Origin: Torreya grandis
Taxonomy: Eukaryota; Streptophyta; Pinopsida; Cupressales; Taxaceae
Assembly: GCA_037957365.1 (NCBI GenBank)
Contig: JARHVA010000639.1
Coordinates: 4,391,001-4,455,000, forward strand
Length of the DNA: 64,000 nt
Direction: 5' to 3'
Below the pieces are notes generated by a model. The model searched no databases. It worked only from the letters and a program-made list of their open reading frames with translations, and was not told where the DNA came from. A program made the translations under genes and the position numbers. Shown here in pieces: positions 24,567 to 37,117 of the stretch; positions within the stretch are counted from its first letter, which is position 1, and each line of letters begins with the position of its first letter.

Positions 24567-24613
24567 TGATATATTATTAACCCTAACCCCACTCCTAAAC
24601 TTAAGGTTAAACA
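23265..24613 (+). repeat. Gypsy (Tat-like) 5' LTR
   Basis: This ~1349-bp repeat begins TGTAAAAAAACTTG and ends TTAAGGTTAAACA. It matches 38588-39943 at perhaps 70%, with shared CATTGCTTATCTCTTAGT-like, AAATGTCTAGTGCC, AGGATTGGTATAAATGCATG-like and CTCATAAGGAAA-like phrases. An AT microsatellite near its right end (24522-24562) is missing from the other LTR. High divergence points to an old insertion. Confidence 0.78.
24522..24562. repeat. (AT)n microsatellite in the gypsy 5' LTR
   Basis: About 20 AT units lie where the paired right LTR has only CCTAATATAGATCTATTTATCC-like AT-rich sequence, so the expansion followed insertion. Confidence 0.95.
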
Positions 24614-24739
24614 TTTAGTGAAGCAAATTTGTGTGAATGCAATTTTTTTAATTCATAGGGTTTTCAGTCAGCTAGGGTTAAAAATTATTGTATTTTTTAG
24701 TTCTTATTTACATTATTTTGTATTCAACCTAGGCATAGC

Positions 24740-25992
24740 CTTAGTTTGGGTGGTATGCATATTAAATACATTGAGCTTCCTCTCCTACTATCTAAGATGT
24801 ATAAAACCAATGAGGGAACTAATCCTAGGGATCATGATGATACCAATGTTGATAATGAATTACATACTGATGAGTTTCTCATAGAAGAGGATTATGATAA
24901 TGAAAATCATGAATCTAATGAAAATAATGAACATGAGTAAATAAATAAAGATCAAGTGAAAGTTATCACATTGTTTTGTGAGTGTAGTTGTAAAAATATT
25001 GATGGCCTTGATGAGATCCTCAAAATTATATTGGAAACTAAAAAATCAAAAGGCATATTTGAAACATCCCTCCACTTGGATAATTCATCAATTCCTACAT
25101 CTAGTGGAGACACAAGTTATGTTTTTAGACCTTTGTTCCTTGACAACCAAAATTCTATTGCTACATCTACCATGGGATTACTGAATGCTTCAACCTAAAT
25201 ACTATTTTTAACAGAAATTTATATCTAGACCATATTTACTTCCCCTTTGGTGATTACTTAACTTGATAATCTGATTCCCAATGGGTCTACAATTCAAAAT
25301 CTCATTCAAGTTATAAATATATTAGATGATAAGGTGAACAAAAGGTTTTCAGTCTTCTCATGTTATTGATTCACAAGATGTGTTGTATAATCCTCTTTCA
25401 TATGAGATATATTTGCATCCCTTACAAACTAGTTTTCTTGCACCTAAATTAACATTTTATGATGGTAAAGATGATCTAAACAACATGTTCGATCTTTATT
25501 TGTGGCATGCATTCATTATGCATCCAATGATGAAATTTTGACCAAATTATTTCCAAGAAGCCTCAAGGAATATGATTTGAGGTGGTTTTATGGTTTAACT
25601 TTTCAATTAGATGGCATTCAAACCTCTTAAATATTAGTTTTATCACACTTCTCTAATAACATCATTGAAAATATTTCCTATGCCCAAATTACAAGAAAAA
25701 GGAACCAATGAATGTATCAATGGATATGTCTTGAGATACAAGAAAATATTGGAAAAAATTTCCAATCATATAGTAGATAGAGAGCTTCAAGACATATTTA
25801 AGTAAAGTTTAATTGTTCCTTTACATGATTCTATTATTTTCAAAAAGTTTAAATATTTTGATGACTTATGCCATGTTGTTTGAGACTGTGAAATGAAGCT
25901 TATTTCATTGAATAATATTAAGTATCTAGTAAACATACCAAATACAAATGCATCCAATAGCAAATTTACTATCAAACCAAATTATAAGTTAA
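24740..25992 (+). pseudogene. Gypsy gag, N-terminal part (split by solo LTR)
   Basis: An acidic, asparagine-rich stretch (24746-24940) and a second open stretch (24956-25198) precede a recognisable retrotransposon gag core. At about 25440-25640 it reads LTFYDGKDD, then LTKLFPRSLKEYDLRWFYG, then GIQTS, with frameshifts between. The pattern of a target DGK/DP motif followed by LFPRSLK..L.WF is typical of Ty3/gypsy gag. The gag ends at a KPNYKLKP-type phrase that is interrupted by the insertion at 25998. Closing that insertion brings the left and right halves of gag back into the same frame. Several stops make it inactive. Confidence 0.78.
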
Positions 25993-25997
25993 AACCT
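25993..25997. other. Target site duplication AACCT, left copy
   Basis: The five bases AACCT lie directly before the TG that opens the inserted LTR, and the same five bases follow its terminal CA at 30214-30218. A 5-bp direct repeat is the usual footprint of LTR-retrotransposon integration. Confidence 0.85.
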
Positions 25998-28900
25998 TGT
26001 TACATCTTGATTCCTTGCTAAACAAACTATTTGATTGTCTATAGATATTTATAGTTGACACATTTTATTTAGTTAATGTTGACTAAGCTTCAAGATATAT
26101 ACTATTATGGGACACTAAAATATTTATTATATCACATGTTTACATTGCTATGAGTTAGTTTTAATGTATGTGTTTACATTACGAACATATTGATGTCTTA
26201 TTTTAGTTAGATTTTATGATGTATGTATATCATGATGTTATGATCTAACTATCTACTTGTTGTGTGGTTGACACAAAAAAAATCATCCTTTAGATCTTGA
26301 TGGAGGGAGAGACTCATCAGAGAGGGTGACATAGATCAAGATGTTAGAGGATGATAGAGAAACTAACTAGAACCTTGGACACACTACATTAGTTAACAAA
26401 TGTTAGGATGCATAATGAAATGGATAACATAGTATGTTTATTACTTCTTGCATTAGATAGTTATTTTCTCATAATTTGATAGCATAGTTTAAAGGGTTTA
26501 AAGGAACTTTTTTTTATGTGATTAACATGTTTGATCATTAACTACTAGTAGAAACATTATTTGCATAGTTAAATTAAATATGGATTATTATTTATGAAAT
26601 TATCATTAAATTACTATGGCATTAGGAAGATGCTATTTAAATTAGTAAAATTAAAGATTTTTATAATTAATGTTAAAAATAAATAAAATTTAGATAATTC
26701 CCATTTGAGAGGAAAAAATATAAAAAGAAGAAAATAAAAATAAAAAGAGACTGGTTTAAAAATAAGAAAAAGAAAAAGAAATAAATACATTAAATAATGA
26801 GAAAAATAAATAAAAAAAAATAAAAAATCAAAATCAAAACCTTTTAAATAAAAGACTATGCCCTTTTAATATAAATAGAAGCTATGAAAAGAATATCATA
26901 AGTATTTTTAAAAAGGGAATTGGAAGGAGTAGAAGGAAGGCATAATAGGCAATAGAAGAAGTGTTTGAAAGAGAAGGAAAAGATGCAAGGACAGATAATG
27001 AAGAGAATTTATATAGACTATCAGGTAGAAACTTATGCTTATGCCAAAACCTTCAAATTTATGTGTGTAAACCCTAATTGTTATGGAATTAAACTTTACT
27101 AAGAATATTGATCTAGGCATCCAAGTAAAACTGAGTAAACACTTTAAATTCTTCCATCCATACTTAGGTGTTGATCGACATCCAATCTACTTATATGTAT
27201 AAAGTCTGAAAACAATATAAATATAGATTATAAAATATTTCCATATTAGTATACAACCAAAACCAAATGGTCATATTTATATACCATATAATATATCTAT
27301 ATACTATATATTTTAATACTATAACTAGTTTAAACAAACTATTTAATTATATACTGTAGTGGCGTCATTCTCTAGGACAAACCAAGGAATTATGAGAGGC
27401 ATCTATCTAAAAATACTAATATGTGGGTTATTAACCATGGCATCGATCTAAAACATGACATATGACTAATTATGCCTTATCAAAATAAATCTATACATCT
27501 ATTTATCCTTCCACCAATAGATCGACTCTTATTCCCATCGTTGTATTCAATAATGTTGAGATAAAATAGTAGTTTACCTATGAGAATAATCCCATTACGA
27601 TATCCCAATTTTGAAAATTAGTAGAGGTATTATTAATTTTATATAAACTAAGTAATATACTTGGTTGGGCATTTAAAACAAGCCATAATATTATATTTCA
27701 ACACATAATATGTAGTGACTTTTGAGAATGGATTACATTTTTTATTGACTATTGTTTGAATCCAACGAGCTTGATTAAATAGGATGATTCTTATATATGA
27801 GAAACTAATTGAATAAAAAATTTAGACACATGTATAACAATTCCATAAATTCTCTTTAAAACTAGATTCTAGATAATGAAGTCATGGCTATAGGTAGCTG
27901 TAATTAAAGTCATGGCTTTAGGTATATGGCTTAGAAAGGTAATTTATTATAGCTTATGGTTGGGATGACACCTCCTAATTTACTTATTTGTATTTATCTT
28001 TGTATGAAATACAATCTTGGAGTGATTTAACTCTCACTTCTTATCTTAAATAAAATATACTAAAATTCTTAGTGCTATACTTTAAGCTGCCTTCTAAGTA
28101 AAACATAATTTTTGTTTAGTATAAGAAGTAAAAAAGAAATTATTTATCCTCCTTCACTTTTAATAGGTTTTATAGATGTGTTATGGATTATTATAATAAA
28201 CATATGGATGTAATGGGTAGTGTATATGATTGGTATTATGCTTAGGAGGATATAGAAACTCCTAGTTATATATAAAGCTTATAAAACACTTCAGGATGTG
28301 TATCAATATAAATAGACCTATAAATAGGTATATATTTAAATATGAAAAGAGTTCATGCAAAGGGATCAATAGAAATAGATCCCATAATAATATTTAGAAT
28401 GATAAACTTAACCAATTATAAAAAAATTATAGATATTGAAGAGTCACAATTAAAAAATGATTTGATAGAGAAAATATATATAAACCTCAAAATTGGCTAA
28501 GGATAATTGTTTAGACTTATAAATGACAGTCAATATTTTTGTTATTATGACTGTTGGAGACCTCATGATAAACTTACTTGGAAATATTAATAACTGTGGG
28601 TGAATATATGTGGTTAGTATATCGAGATTCCTACAAGTGTTTAGTGAGGCATGTGAAGGATAAAGAGATCAATGTAGTCTTAATTTTAATATGCATGATT
28701 TTTATTATTATATATAGGTTGTGAATCAAAACATATGGTGTAGATGTAAAATTATAATAAGCTACATATTTTTGAATTGATAACGGTACGCTTAATGTGA
28801 AATATAGAAATAAATGTGCCTATTAGCTTAAACTTGAATGTAGTGGTGTGTTCTTTTAACTATAGTTCCACAGGTGGTTATAAATTATATTATAGAATTC

Positions 28901-30213
28901 TATCTAATAAAAACTTGTGTATGCATGCATATAACACCTAAGAATATAACAAATGCTAAAATGGAGTATTCTATGTTTCATGTGAATTGAGACTTGTTTC
29001 GTTATATCTAGTTGCTTGTATATAAACTTATGTTTCCATGGATTTATGACTACTAAATAGGATCGATTATGGTATTTAGTAGCTACGCTTCAAGACACTA
29101 GACTATGGTAATACGGGTTATCATAGAGTGTAGAATGTTTGGAAACTAATAATGGTAGTTGGAATCTATAATTATATATATATTTTCCCTGGGTGGTATA
29201 AATTATAGTCATTATTTCTAGTATGGTATAGATAATAATGGGAGATTCATTCATACATTTGATGGAATAAATGTATGATTTTCTATTATCCTATACATAT
29301 CATGTTATATGATATGTTTTCTAGTAGGATGTAGATTGTATGAATATTTTGGTTATATTATGTTAACTAATCTCGCATTACTGATACTGAGTAAGGAGTG
29401 AGATAAATTTCATTGGCTTAATAGCATCATAATTCTCGATGAAGGCAATTTGATCAAGTGGTATATATGAATTTTGATTTATCTATAGATCACTATTATT
29501 TATTATTCTTGAAAACTTTAGCCAAAGTATGTTTAGTGAGACATTATCATTTCATGAGTATTATTTACATGTTTGTGTGATATCTTTCAATAAAATGAGT
29601 TTTCTATGATACACTGTATGTTTAATTTTAGAAATCATACATCACACGAGTACTAGCTTGTCTCTATGGATTCCCTCACCATCATTGTCTACTCATACAT
29701 GAAGGGAGATACCTACCCTAATGAGAATAGTATGAGGTATCATTGGTCCATGGTTGGTGTGTAAAAGTGCTTGAATGTTTCTCTCCCTCCCCACAATAGT
29801 AATTACTTAGAGATGACACTTGAGATTAGCACATATACTAAAGTTCAGAAAATATGCTTCAGGGAGACATGTATCTTATATAAGTAATTTGTACTATATT
29901 ATACCTATTATTGAAATATTATCATGAAGAGCTGTAATTAATTATTTATTTTAAATTTACAACATTTGTCATAGGCATGTATTAGCCATGTCTAGTTTAT
30001 TTTAATTACTTTGAATATTTGTATTATGATGTGTTTCTTATGATAGTGATCAGAGATGTGTGATATGTTATACTTCATTTAAAATTATCTTATTTTGAGT
30101 ATTTCATATGATCCCTAATTAATATTCTTGTGTTGTAATCTATTTATAATATATATATTTAAATTAAAACAAAAATCTTGTATTTCTAGGTAGATCCTAG
30201 TGGCAATGTTACA
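25998..30213. mobile_element. 4.2-kb solo LTR inserted in gypsy gag
   Basis: This block begins TGTTACATCTTG and ends GGCAATGTTACA, is flanked by a perfect AACCT duplication, and interrupts a gag reading frame. I found no internal pair of LTRs, no primer site and no retroviral coding, so a solo LTR left by LTR-LTR recombination is the simplest reading; a very long LTR of 4.2 kb is unusual but occurs in plant gypsy elements. A TATAAATA box at 26870-26877 after an A-rich stretch could be its promoter, which would set plus orientation, but this is uncertain. Small open frames here (for example 26908-27120 minus) have no support. Confidence 0.75.
26870..26877 (+). promoter_or_regulatory. TATA-box-like motif in the solo LTR
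   Basis: TATAAATA lies about 870 bases into the solo LTR, after a 170-base A-rich stretch and before a purine-rich transcribed-looking segment. Its position in an LTR makes a promoter plausible; the sequence alone does not prove it. Confidence 0.35.
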
Positions 30214-30560
30214 AACCTCTTGAACCTAAAATAGAAATGACCACTATAGTTAATGTAGTGTCATAGGAACCTAATCAACTCATCTTATCTAAATCACCAA
30301 GTAGATAATTCACATGCTTAATTTAAGTCTCCCACTTCTTTACTCTTGTAGTTTATATAACTTCATCTTATATGTCTCCCTCATCCTATAGATGTTGATA
30401 TGAGTAGACCTATATCCAAAGGGTGTGATGTGAATGCTTATTGTGATTATCACAAAGTATTTGGGCATTATAAGAATAGATTTTTTAACTTTAATCATGA
30501 TATGTAATACCTCATCGATATTATAATATTAAATTTGATGATCCTCCAAAGGCATAAATT
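30214..30560 (+). pseudogene. Gypsy gag, C-terminal part with zinc knuckle
   Basis: Gag resumes directly after the solo LTR in the frame of the left half (PLEPKIEMTTIVNVV). A retroviral zinc-knuckle-like segment lies near 30430-30510 (YCDYHKVFGHYKN), where the Y.C.YH..GH pattern is that of Tat-type gypsy gag; the final Cys seems lost. Stops are present. Confidence 0.7.
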
Positions 30561-30739
30561 TTATAACCTAGTGATCACCAAAAGTATGAAATATTTAACA
30601 ATCCTCTACAAGACCATTTTAAGAAAGATCTAGAGGTAAAAATGTCATATAATTCACATCATCCTCCATCATATTAGGAACACCCATTAGATGATATTAT
30701 TTTTAATTATATGTGGAATACATGTCCTATGGTCTAGAG

Positions 30740-31240
30740 ACCCTATATTACTTTTGATGGTAGTGAGACTAGGGATGAGGACTCAAATCTTGATTCCTTA
30801 TTCATTCTAGCATACATTGATCACCATCCTATGTTTAATGTTCTGATTGATAATGATGCAAGTAATAAAATTTTCACCATGACATTACTTACACCTTTGG
30901 TTTATAAAAATCATGATTTACATCCTTCAACTAGATCAGTTAGAGAATTTAATGGGACCTCACAACATGTTATTAGTGAGATTAACTTACCTTTATTGGT
31001 GGGTCCCACACATGTGGTTACTAAATTCTCATTCATACCTTCTATGAGTGTCTTTGATATGTTATTTGGATGACCTTAGACATATACACTTGAATCAATA
31101 CCTTATACATTGCATGGGTGTGTTAAATAAATTCATGGTAATTAATTAATTATAGTTTTTAAAGTTTCATATGAACATCCTTTGGAACAAGAGAAATTTA
31201 TACCAAGGTAGTTAATTATCAAACCTAATAAGGTTTAAAA
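30740..31240 (+). pseudogene. Gypsy retropepsin-like protease, decayed
   Basis: An open stretch at 30831-31073 reads as a gypsy aspartic protease. It has a hydrophobic strand followed by VLIDNDAS, where Tat-type proteases have an active site of the D-x-G type; the glycine has become aspartate, consistent with G-to-A. Downstream come STRSVREFNGTSQ, ISEINLPLLVGP and SVFDMLFG, in the order expected for this protease. A frameshifted continuation (SIPYTLHGCVK) runs to about 31130. No reverse transcriptase follows. Confidence 0.75.
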
Positions 31241-31450
31241 TAATTTAAAAAAGTAAGAAATAAGAAATGTACTTTACTACATATCCAGTGCTTGAGATAC
31301 CATTACATTAGAGATCCATAATGGGTTCTAAAAATCTTCATCTACTACACATCATATTAAAATATCCCAATCACCTACACATGTTCCTATTACTACTATT
31401 TCATAGAAACAATAGACCATTCAATGATGGGTTCCATGAACCCCTACTCC

Positions 31451-31526
<76 letters not shown>

Positions 31527-32180
31527 AAGATGCTATAGTGATAAATATTTCACCTATACATGCTCCTTGGTAGTATTTCAATAAGTTCATAGTGGGGAGA
31601 TACATATGAGAATCCATTGGTTGGGATCATAGGATAGTATTTTTGGTCTCGCATACTACAAAAATACCAAAAAATTAAAAATTCAAACATTCAAAAATAT
31701 TTTTAGTATCTACATGTTATATTGGGTCATTGGCATCTATGTTCTTAGTTCCATGTTAATGGATAAAAAATCATTTAATTTTATATAGATATGTTTTTCT
31801 TGCATAATTTGAGTGTGATACGTACATACAAAAATAAATTATCCATGCATTTTAGGATGTTGAGCCTTCCCTCTACTAGTGTCATGTAGACATTGGGGGC
31901 ATCTACTTATTTGATCATGATACATATAGGTTATATTATTCTATGATCCCTTTAATTTATCATGTTTGAGCTTATGTACTCACACATACCATTATCCACG
32001 ATTATATATTTTTAGTGTACTTGATACTCTATGTACTTAACATTTTTTGCTAACATATATGATACATGGGCTAGTATGCTATGTTTATACTAGTTGCTTA
32101 TGTTTTCATTTATGAACTTCTTTGAGTGTATTATCTTGGTTTTGTCTTGCTTGTTTGTGAATTTGAATATGCTCTTATTG
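31241..32180. other. Untranslated part of gypsy element, no gene
   Basis: AT-rich sequence between the protease remnant and the copia insertion. It contains a 70-base AT microsatellite (31455-31524) and nothing with coding support; the open frame across the microsatellite is an artefact of the repeat. Confidence 0.55.
31455..31524. repeat. (AT)n microsatellite, ~70 bp
   Basis: A perfect AT tract lies in the untranslated part of the gypsy element. Confidence 0.97.
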
Positions 32181-32617
32181 TGTTGTGGAGCATATTTCTA
32201 AATTACAATGTATTTTTAAATATTGTACATTTTAAATGTACTGTATATTATATGTACTATGTATTTATGGACATTTTGTAGGCAATACATCATGATAACT
32301 AGGGTTTAAGAAGGAAGAATAGAGTGTGTGAATTTAGGTGTGAATTCTAGGATGGTTTATTGAGTGCAAATCTAAATAATATTTATGCATTGTAATTGTG
32401 AGAAGATTGATCTGAGAGTGGTTTATACTCTCATGGCTTGTAATAAAATCTGAGCAAGTGTTTCTTGGTAGATGTAGCCCATATTGGGTAAACCATGTTA
32501 AATTTGGTCTTCTTGTTATGCATTTTATTTATGTTCTTTTTGTATCTCATTTTATATCTATTATTATTTCCATTACGTGAAATTATTCTGCATCAATTTA
32601 TGTATTTATTCCTATCA
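32181..32617 (+). repeat. Copia B 5' LTR
   Basis: This 437-bp LTR begins TGTTGTGGAGCATATTTC and ends ATTCCTATCA. It matches 36590-37117 but lacks an internal segment of about 85 bases that the 3' LTR has at about 36673-36757. Confidence 0.88.
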
Positions 32618-32669
32618 ACTAGTATCAGAGTTTCAGGTTGTATTTTTAGAAGTGTTTAATTATAGGAAT

Positions 32670-35600
32670 GGTTATTAGTTCAAATGGGAGCTATGACTAA
32701 TTATCATAGATCAAAGGTTGAAATTTTCAATGGATAGAAATTTTTCTATGGAAGATTCAGATGGAGGATTACCTCTATCAGAAGGACCTCCATGTTCCGT
32801 TGGGAGGAAAAGTAAAAAAAATAGTATGACAGATGAGGCTTTGAAGTTGCTTGATAGCAAAGTACTTGGGTCCATTAGGTTATGCCTTGCATTTTTGGTT
32901 GCATTTAATATATCATAGGAGAAGACCATAGAAGGTATCATCAATGCATTAGATAATTTATATGAGAAACCCTTTGCTTTTAATAAAATATTTTTAATGA
33001 AAAAGTTATTTAATATGAAGATGTCTAAAAATGGTTCTGTTGCTAATCATCTGATTAAATTTAATACGATTGAGAGTATATTGAATTCTTTGATGATGAA
33101 GTTAAGGCTTTAATTATTTTGTGTTCCTTACTATAGAGTTGGAATAGAATATTAATGACTATGAGTAACTCAGTCTCTAATAATGCCAAGTTAATGTTTG
33201 AGGATGTCATAAGAGTAATCCTTAGTGGGGAAATGTGATGCAAATGGTGTGGGGAGACTTGTACTTCAAGTGATGCTTTGGTAGTGGATAGTAGAGGGAG
33301 ACAAAAGTTTAGAGGAAAAAGAAAGTGTGGAAAGTCAAATGGTCATAGAAGGTCAAAATCAAGGGCCAAGATGGTATGCTGACATTGTGGAAAGACTAAA
33401 CATGCAAAGAAGGATTGTTGGTCTCTTCAAAACAAGAAAAAAAATTAGGAAGACACCAAGGAGGTGAATGTGGAAATAGGTAATATTTTTTAGGATGCAT
33501 TAATTATCTCTATTGATAATATTATTAAGTCTTTAATTTTAGATTCAGGGGCTTCTTTTTCTGCTACCCTATATAGGTATTATTTTATTGATTATATTCA
33601 AGGTGATTTTTGACATGTTTACCTTGGTGATGATGAGCCTTATAACATAGTAGGAAAAGGAAGTGTTCAAATCAAGATGAAGAATGGGGATGTTTGGCTA
33701 CTAGAGGATGTCAGACATGTGCCTAAGTTGAGATGGAATTTGGTATCCATAGGATAGCTAGGAAGTAAAGGTTGTATGGTGACATTCACAATTGATTCTT
33801 GGAAGGTGACCAAGGGTGCTCTTGTGGTAGGAAGAGGTAAGAAGGTTTGTACCCTGTATTTATCAAGTAGTGTTGATTATTGTAATTTAATGGTTGCAGA
33901 TGCAGATACAAAATTTTGGCATAATAGGCTTAGTCACATGAGTCAAAAGGGTATGCAAATTTTGAAGGATAAATTACTTAGATTGAAAGGATCTAATTTA
34001 GATTTATGTGAAGATCGTGTATTTGAAATAGAAAAGGGTAAAATTTCTCAAGGTTGGACCTACGAGGAAGGAGAATAAGTTGGAGCTAGTTCATTTAGAT
34101 GTATGGGGTCTAACTCATGTATCTTTTATTGCTGGGTCATCTTATTAAGTCACTTTTATTGATGATGCAACTAGAAAATTTTGGGTGTATGGAATTAGGA
34201 GAAACTATGATGTGTTTGACATGTTTAAAATATGAAAAGCCTTGGTTGAGAATGAAATAGGTCTCAAGCTAAAATGTCTCAAGTCAGATAATAGTGGGGA
34301 ATATTACAGTAATGGATTTTTTTATTACTGTTCAAGGAATGGAATTCACAGATAGAGGATGGTTATAAGAACTCTATAGTAGAATAGAGTGTTAGAAAGG
34401 ATGAACAAGAATATCATGGAGTGTGTTAGGAGAATGAGGTTGTATGTAGGACTACCTCTTTAGTTTTAAGTAGAAGTAGTAAACACAACTATATATATGA
34501 TAAATAGAGGTCTTTCATTTGCTTTTGATGGAGGCATACCTAAGGAAGCTTCATTTGGTACGAAGGTTGATTATTCATTTCTTAAAATATTTGGCTATGA
34601 AGCCTTTGTTCATATTGATAAGGATGATAGGACCAAGTTAGAGGCTGTCTAAAAAATGCACCTTTATTGGTTATGGTGAGGATGACTTTGGTTTTTGGAT
34701 TTGGGGTCTTAAGGACAAGAAAATATTTAGGTCTAGGGATGTTATATTTAATGAAAAATTCATGTATAAACAACAGTTGCAAGATTAGAAAGAGGATTCC
34801 AAAAAATAGTACATAGTACTCGAAGACATTATAGATGATAAAGTGTCTAAGCAATCAGTTTAGGCACCTACTCCACAAAAACCTCAAAATCCTATGGTGA
34901 GAAGGTCTTATAGGGTAAGAAGGGAACCTGTACATTTTTCAACATCTCTTTATAATTTATTACTCACTAACAATGGAGAGCTAGAGTGATTTGAAGTAAC
35001 AATGTAGGTAGATATCAAAAAGAAGTGGGAGCAAGATATGGATAAGGAGCATTAATCTCTCATAGAAAATTAGACATAGGATTTGGTAACCCCACTTGAA
35101 GGTAAGAGAGTATTGTAGAACAAGGGGGTGTATAGAGTTAAAGAAGATGATGGAGATAAGAAAAGGTACAAGGCTTGATTGGTGATAAAAGGGTTTGCAC
35201 AGAAGAAGGGAATTGATTTTGATGATATTTTTTTCCTAATAGTAAACATGACTTCAATTAGGACTATTTTTGGGATAGTGTCAATGGAAGACTTAGAGTT
35301 AGAGTAGTTAGTTATGAAGACTGCATTCTTTCATGGTGATTTAAATGAGGACTTGTATATGGAGTAACCATAGGGATATGAGGTCATATGGAAGAATAAC
35401 ATGGTGTGCAAATTCAAGAAGAGATTTTATATCTTGAAACAAGCTCCACAACTATGGTACATGAAATTTGAAAGTTTTAGGATGGAACAAGGATACTTCA
35501 GGTGTCATTTAGACTATTACATATATATTAATATATTTAATGATGGTGATTATATTATCCTTTGTCTGTATGTGGATGATATATTAGTTTCAGGTAAGAA

Positions 35601-36531
35601 CATGTAGGAAATAAAGGTACTCAAAGAACAAATTAGTAATTCCTTTGCTATGAAGGATTTGGGAGCAAAAAAATAAATCCCTGGTATGATAATAACTTGG
35701 GATAGGAAGCAACAAAAGCTGAATTTATCCCAAGAAGAGTACATCAAAAAGATCTTAGAGAGGTATAGTATATAGGATGTTAAACTAGTTGGGACTCCTT
35801 TGACAGGTCATTTCAAGTTATTAAAAGAGTAGTGTCCCAAAATAGAGGAGGAGGGAATCTAGATGTCACATGTACCATACTCATCAATTTTTGGTAGCTT
35901 GATGTATGCCATAGTGTGAACTAAGCCAAATATTGCCCATGTAATGGGAGTAGTAAGCAGGTACATGAGTCATCTAGGTAGAGAACACTAGAAGGTAGTG
36001 AAGTGGATCCTTTAGTATTTAAGAGGGACCATAGGGGTAGTTTTAAGCTATGGTGGATTGGACACCAATTTCCATGGTTATGTAGATTCAGACATGGCTA
36101 GAGATTTAGATAGCAAGAAGAGTAAAATAGAATATGTTTTTACTATAGGTGACACATCAATGAGTTGGATTTCAAAACTATAAAACCTTGTGGCTTTGTC
36201 AACCACAGAGGCTGAGTATGTTAATTCCATAGAGGAAAACAAATAAATGATTTTGTTACATTCATTTTTTGAAGAGTTGGGGCATAAGCAGGATGAAGGG
36301 AAGCTATATAGTGATAGTCACAGAGATATACATATAGAAAATAACTTTATTTTCCACTCTAGGATGAAGCATATACATTTAAGATACCATTTCATTAGGA
36401 CAACTTTGGAGGAAGAGAATTTGAATCTAGAGAAGATTCATACCAATCAAAATCCTAAAGACATGATGACCAAGGTGGTCACAAGGGAGAAACTTAAGGT
36501 ATGTTCAGTTTCAGTTGGCCTTCATAATTGA
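32670..36531 (+). pseudogene. Decayed Ty1/copia gag-pol of copia B
   Basis: Gag begins near 32670 and contains a VLGSIRLCLAFLVAFNIS segment (32865-32918). A zinc knuckle near 33371-33420 reads C-stop-HCGKTKHAKKDCW, where a TGG codon has become TGA. The protease active site DSGAS is intact near 33541-33555. A GAG-pre-integrase HNRLSHMSQKGM follows at about 33918-33955, then integrase (FIDDATRKFWVYG near 34156; LKSDNSGEYY near 34288). Reverse transcriptase includes LKQAPQLWY and an intact YVDD box at 35569-35580. RNase H starts near 36080 and its C-terminal part is open at 36247-36531. Nonsense codons and small shifts, mostly of the deamination type, inactivate it. Confidence 0.9.
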
Positions 36532-36573
36532 TAGTTAAGGGTTGACAATCCTACTTATAGGAAATCAGTCTCC

Positions 36574-36588
36574 AAGTGGGAGATTTTT
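36574..36588 (+). other. Copia B polypurine tract
   Basis: AAGTGGGAGATTTTT lies directly before the TG of the 3' LTR. This is the common plus-strand priming motif of Tnt1-like copia elements. Confidence 0.8.
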
Positions 36589-36589
36589 G

Positions 36590-37117
36590 TGTTGTGGATC
36601 ATATTTCTAAATTACAATGTATTTTTAAATACTATATATTTTAAATGTACTGTACACTCTATATATTTTTATAGACCTCTTTTAATGGGAAACCATTTTG
36701 GGTTGATTCCTTATGGTTTTGGCACCCATTGGTTTGTAATACCTCTTTGTTGATGTATTATGTATTAATGGATATTTATTATGTAATGAATCATGAGAAC
36801 TAGGGTTTAAGAAGGAAGAATAGAGTGTGTGAATTCAGGTTTGAATTTAGGAGGGTTTGTTGAGTGTAGCTCCAAATAATATTTATGCATTATAATTATG
36901 AGAAGACTAATCTGAGAGTGGTTTATACTCTCATGGCTTGTAATAAAATATGAGCAAGTGTTTCTTGGTTTATGTGTCCCACATTGGGTGAATCATATTA
37001 AATTTGGTCTTCTTGTTGTGTACTTTATTTTTTTTCTTTTTGTATCTCTATTTATATATATTATTATTATGATTATGTGAAATTGTTTTGCATCAATTTA
37101 TGTATTTATTCCTAATA
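36590..37117 (+). repeat. Copia B 3' LTR
   Basis: This 528-bp LTR begins TGTTGTGGATC and shares AACTAGGGTTTAAGAAGG, GAGAGTGGTTTATACTCTC and TTGGTCTTCTTGTTG-like phrases with the 5' LTR. The segment around 36673-36757 is absent from the 5' copy. Confidence 0.88.

Larger units (their letters stand above)
32181..37117 (+). mobile_element. Copia B (Tnt1-type), full length, decayed
   Basis: A complete copia element sits in the gypsy 3' region: 5' LTR 32181-32617, primer site from about 32620 (TAGTATCAGAG), gag-pol 32670-36531, polypurine tract 36574-36588 and 3' LTR 36590-37117. The domain order PR-IN-RT-RH and the CAAGTGGGAGATT polypurine phrase are typical of plant Tnt1-like copia elements. The LTRs differ by many substitutions and one ~85-base indel, and the reading frame carries many stops. 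A clear target duplication is not visible. Confidence 0.88.

Noticed and set aside
24575..24600. Telomere-like phrase TTAACCCTAACCCC
   Set aside because: Only one or two imperfect units near the end of a gypsy LTR, with the diverged partner LTR showing a similar phrase; not a telomeric array.
26030..30180. A host gene inside the 4.2-kb insertion (TATA box, AAACCCTAA phrase)
   Set aside because: No coherent coding was found, and TG/CA ends with a perfect 5-bp duplication explain the block as an LTR.
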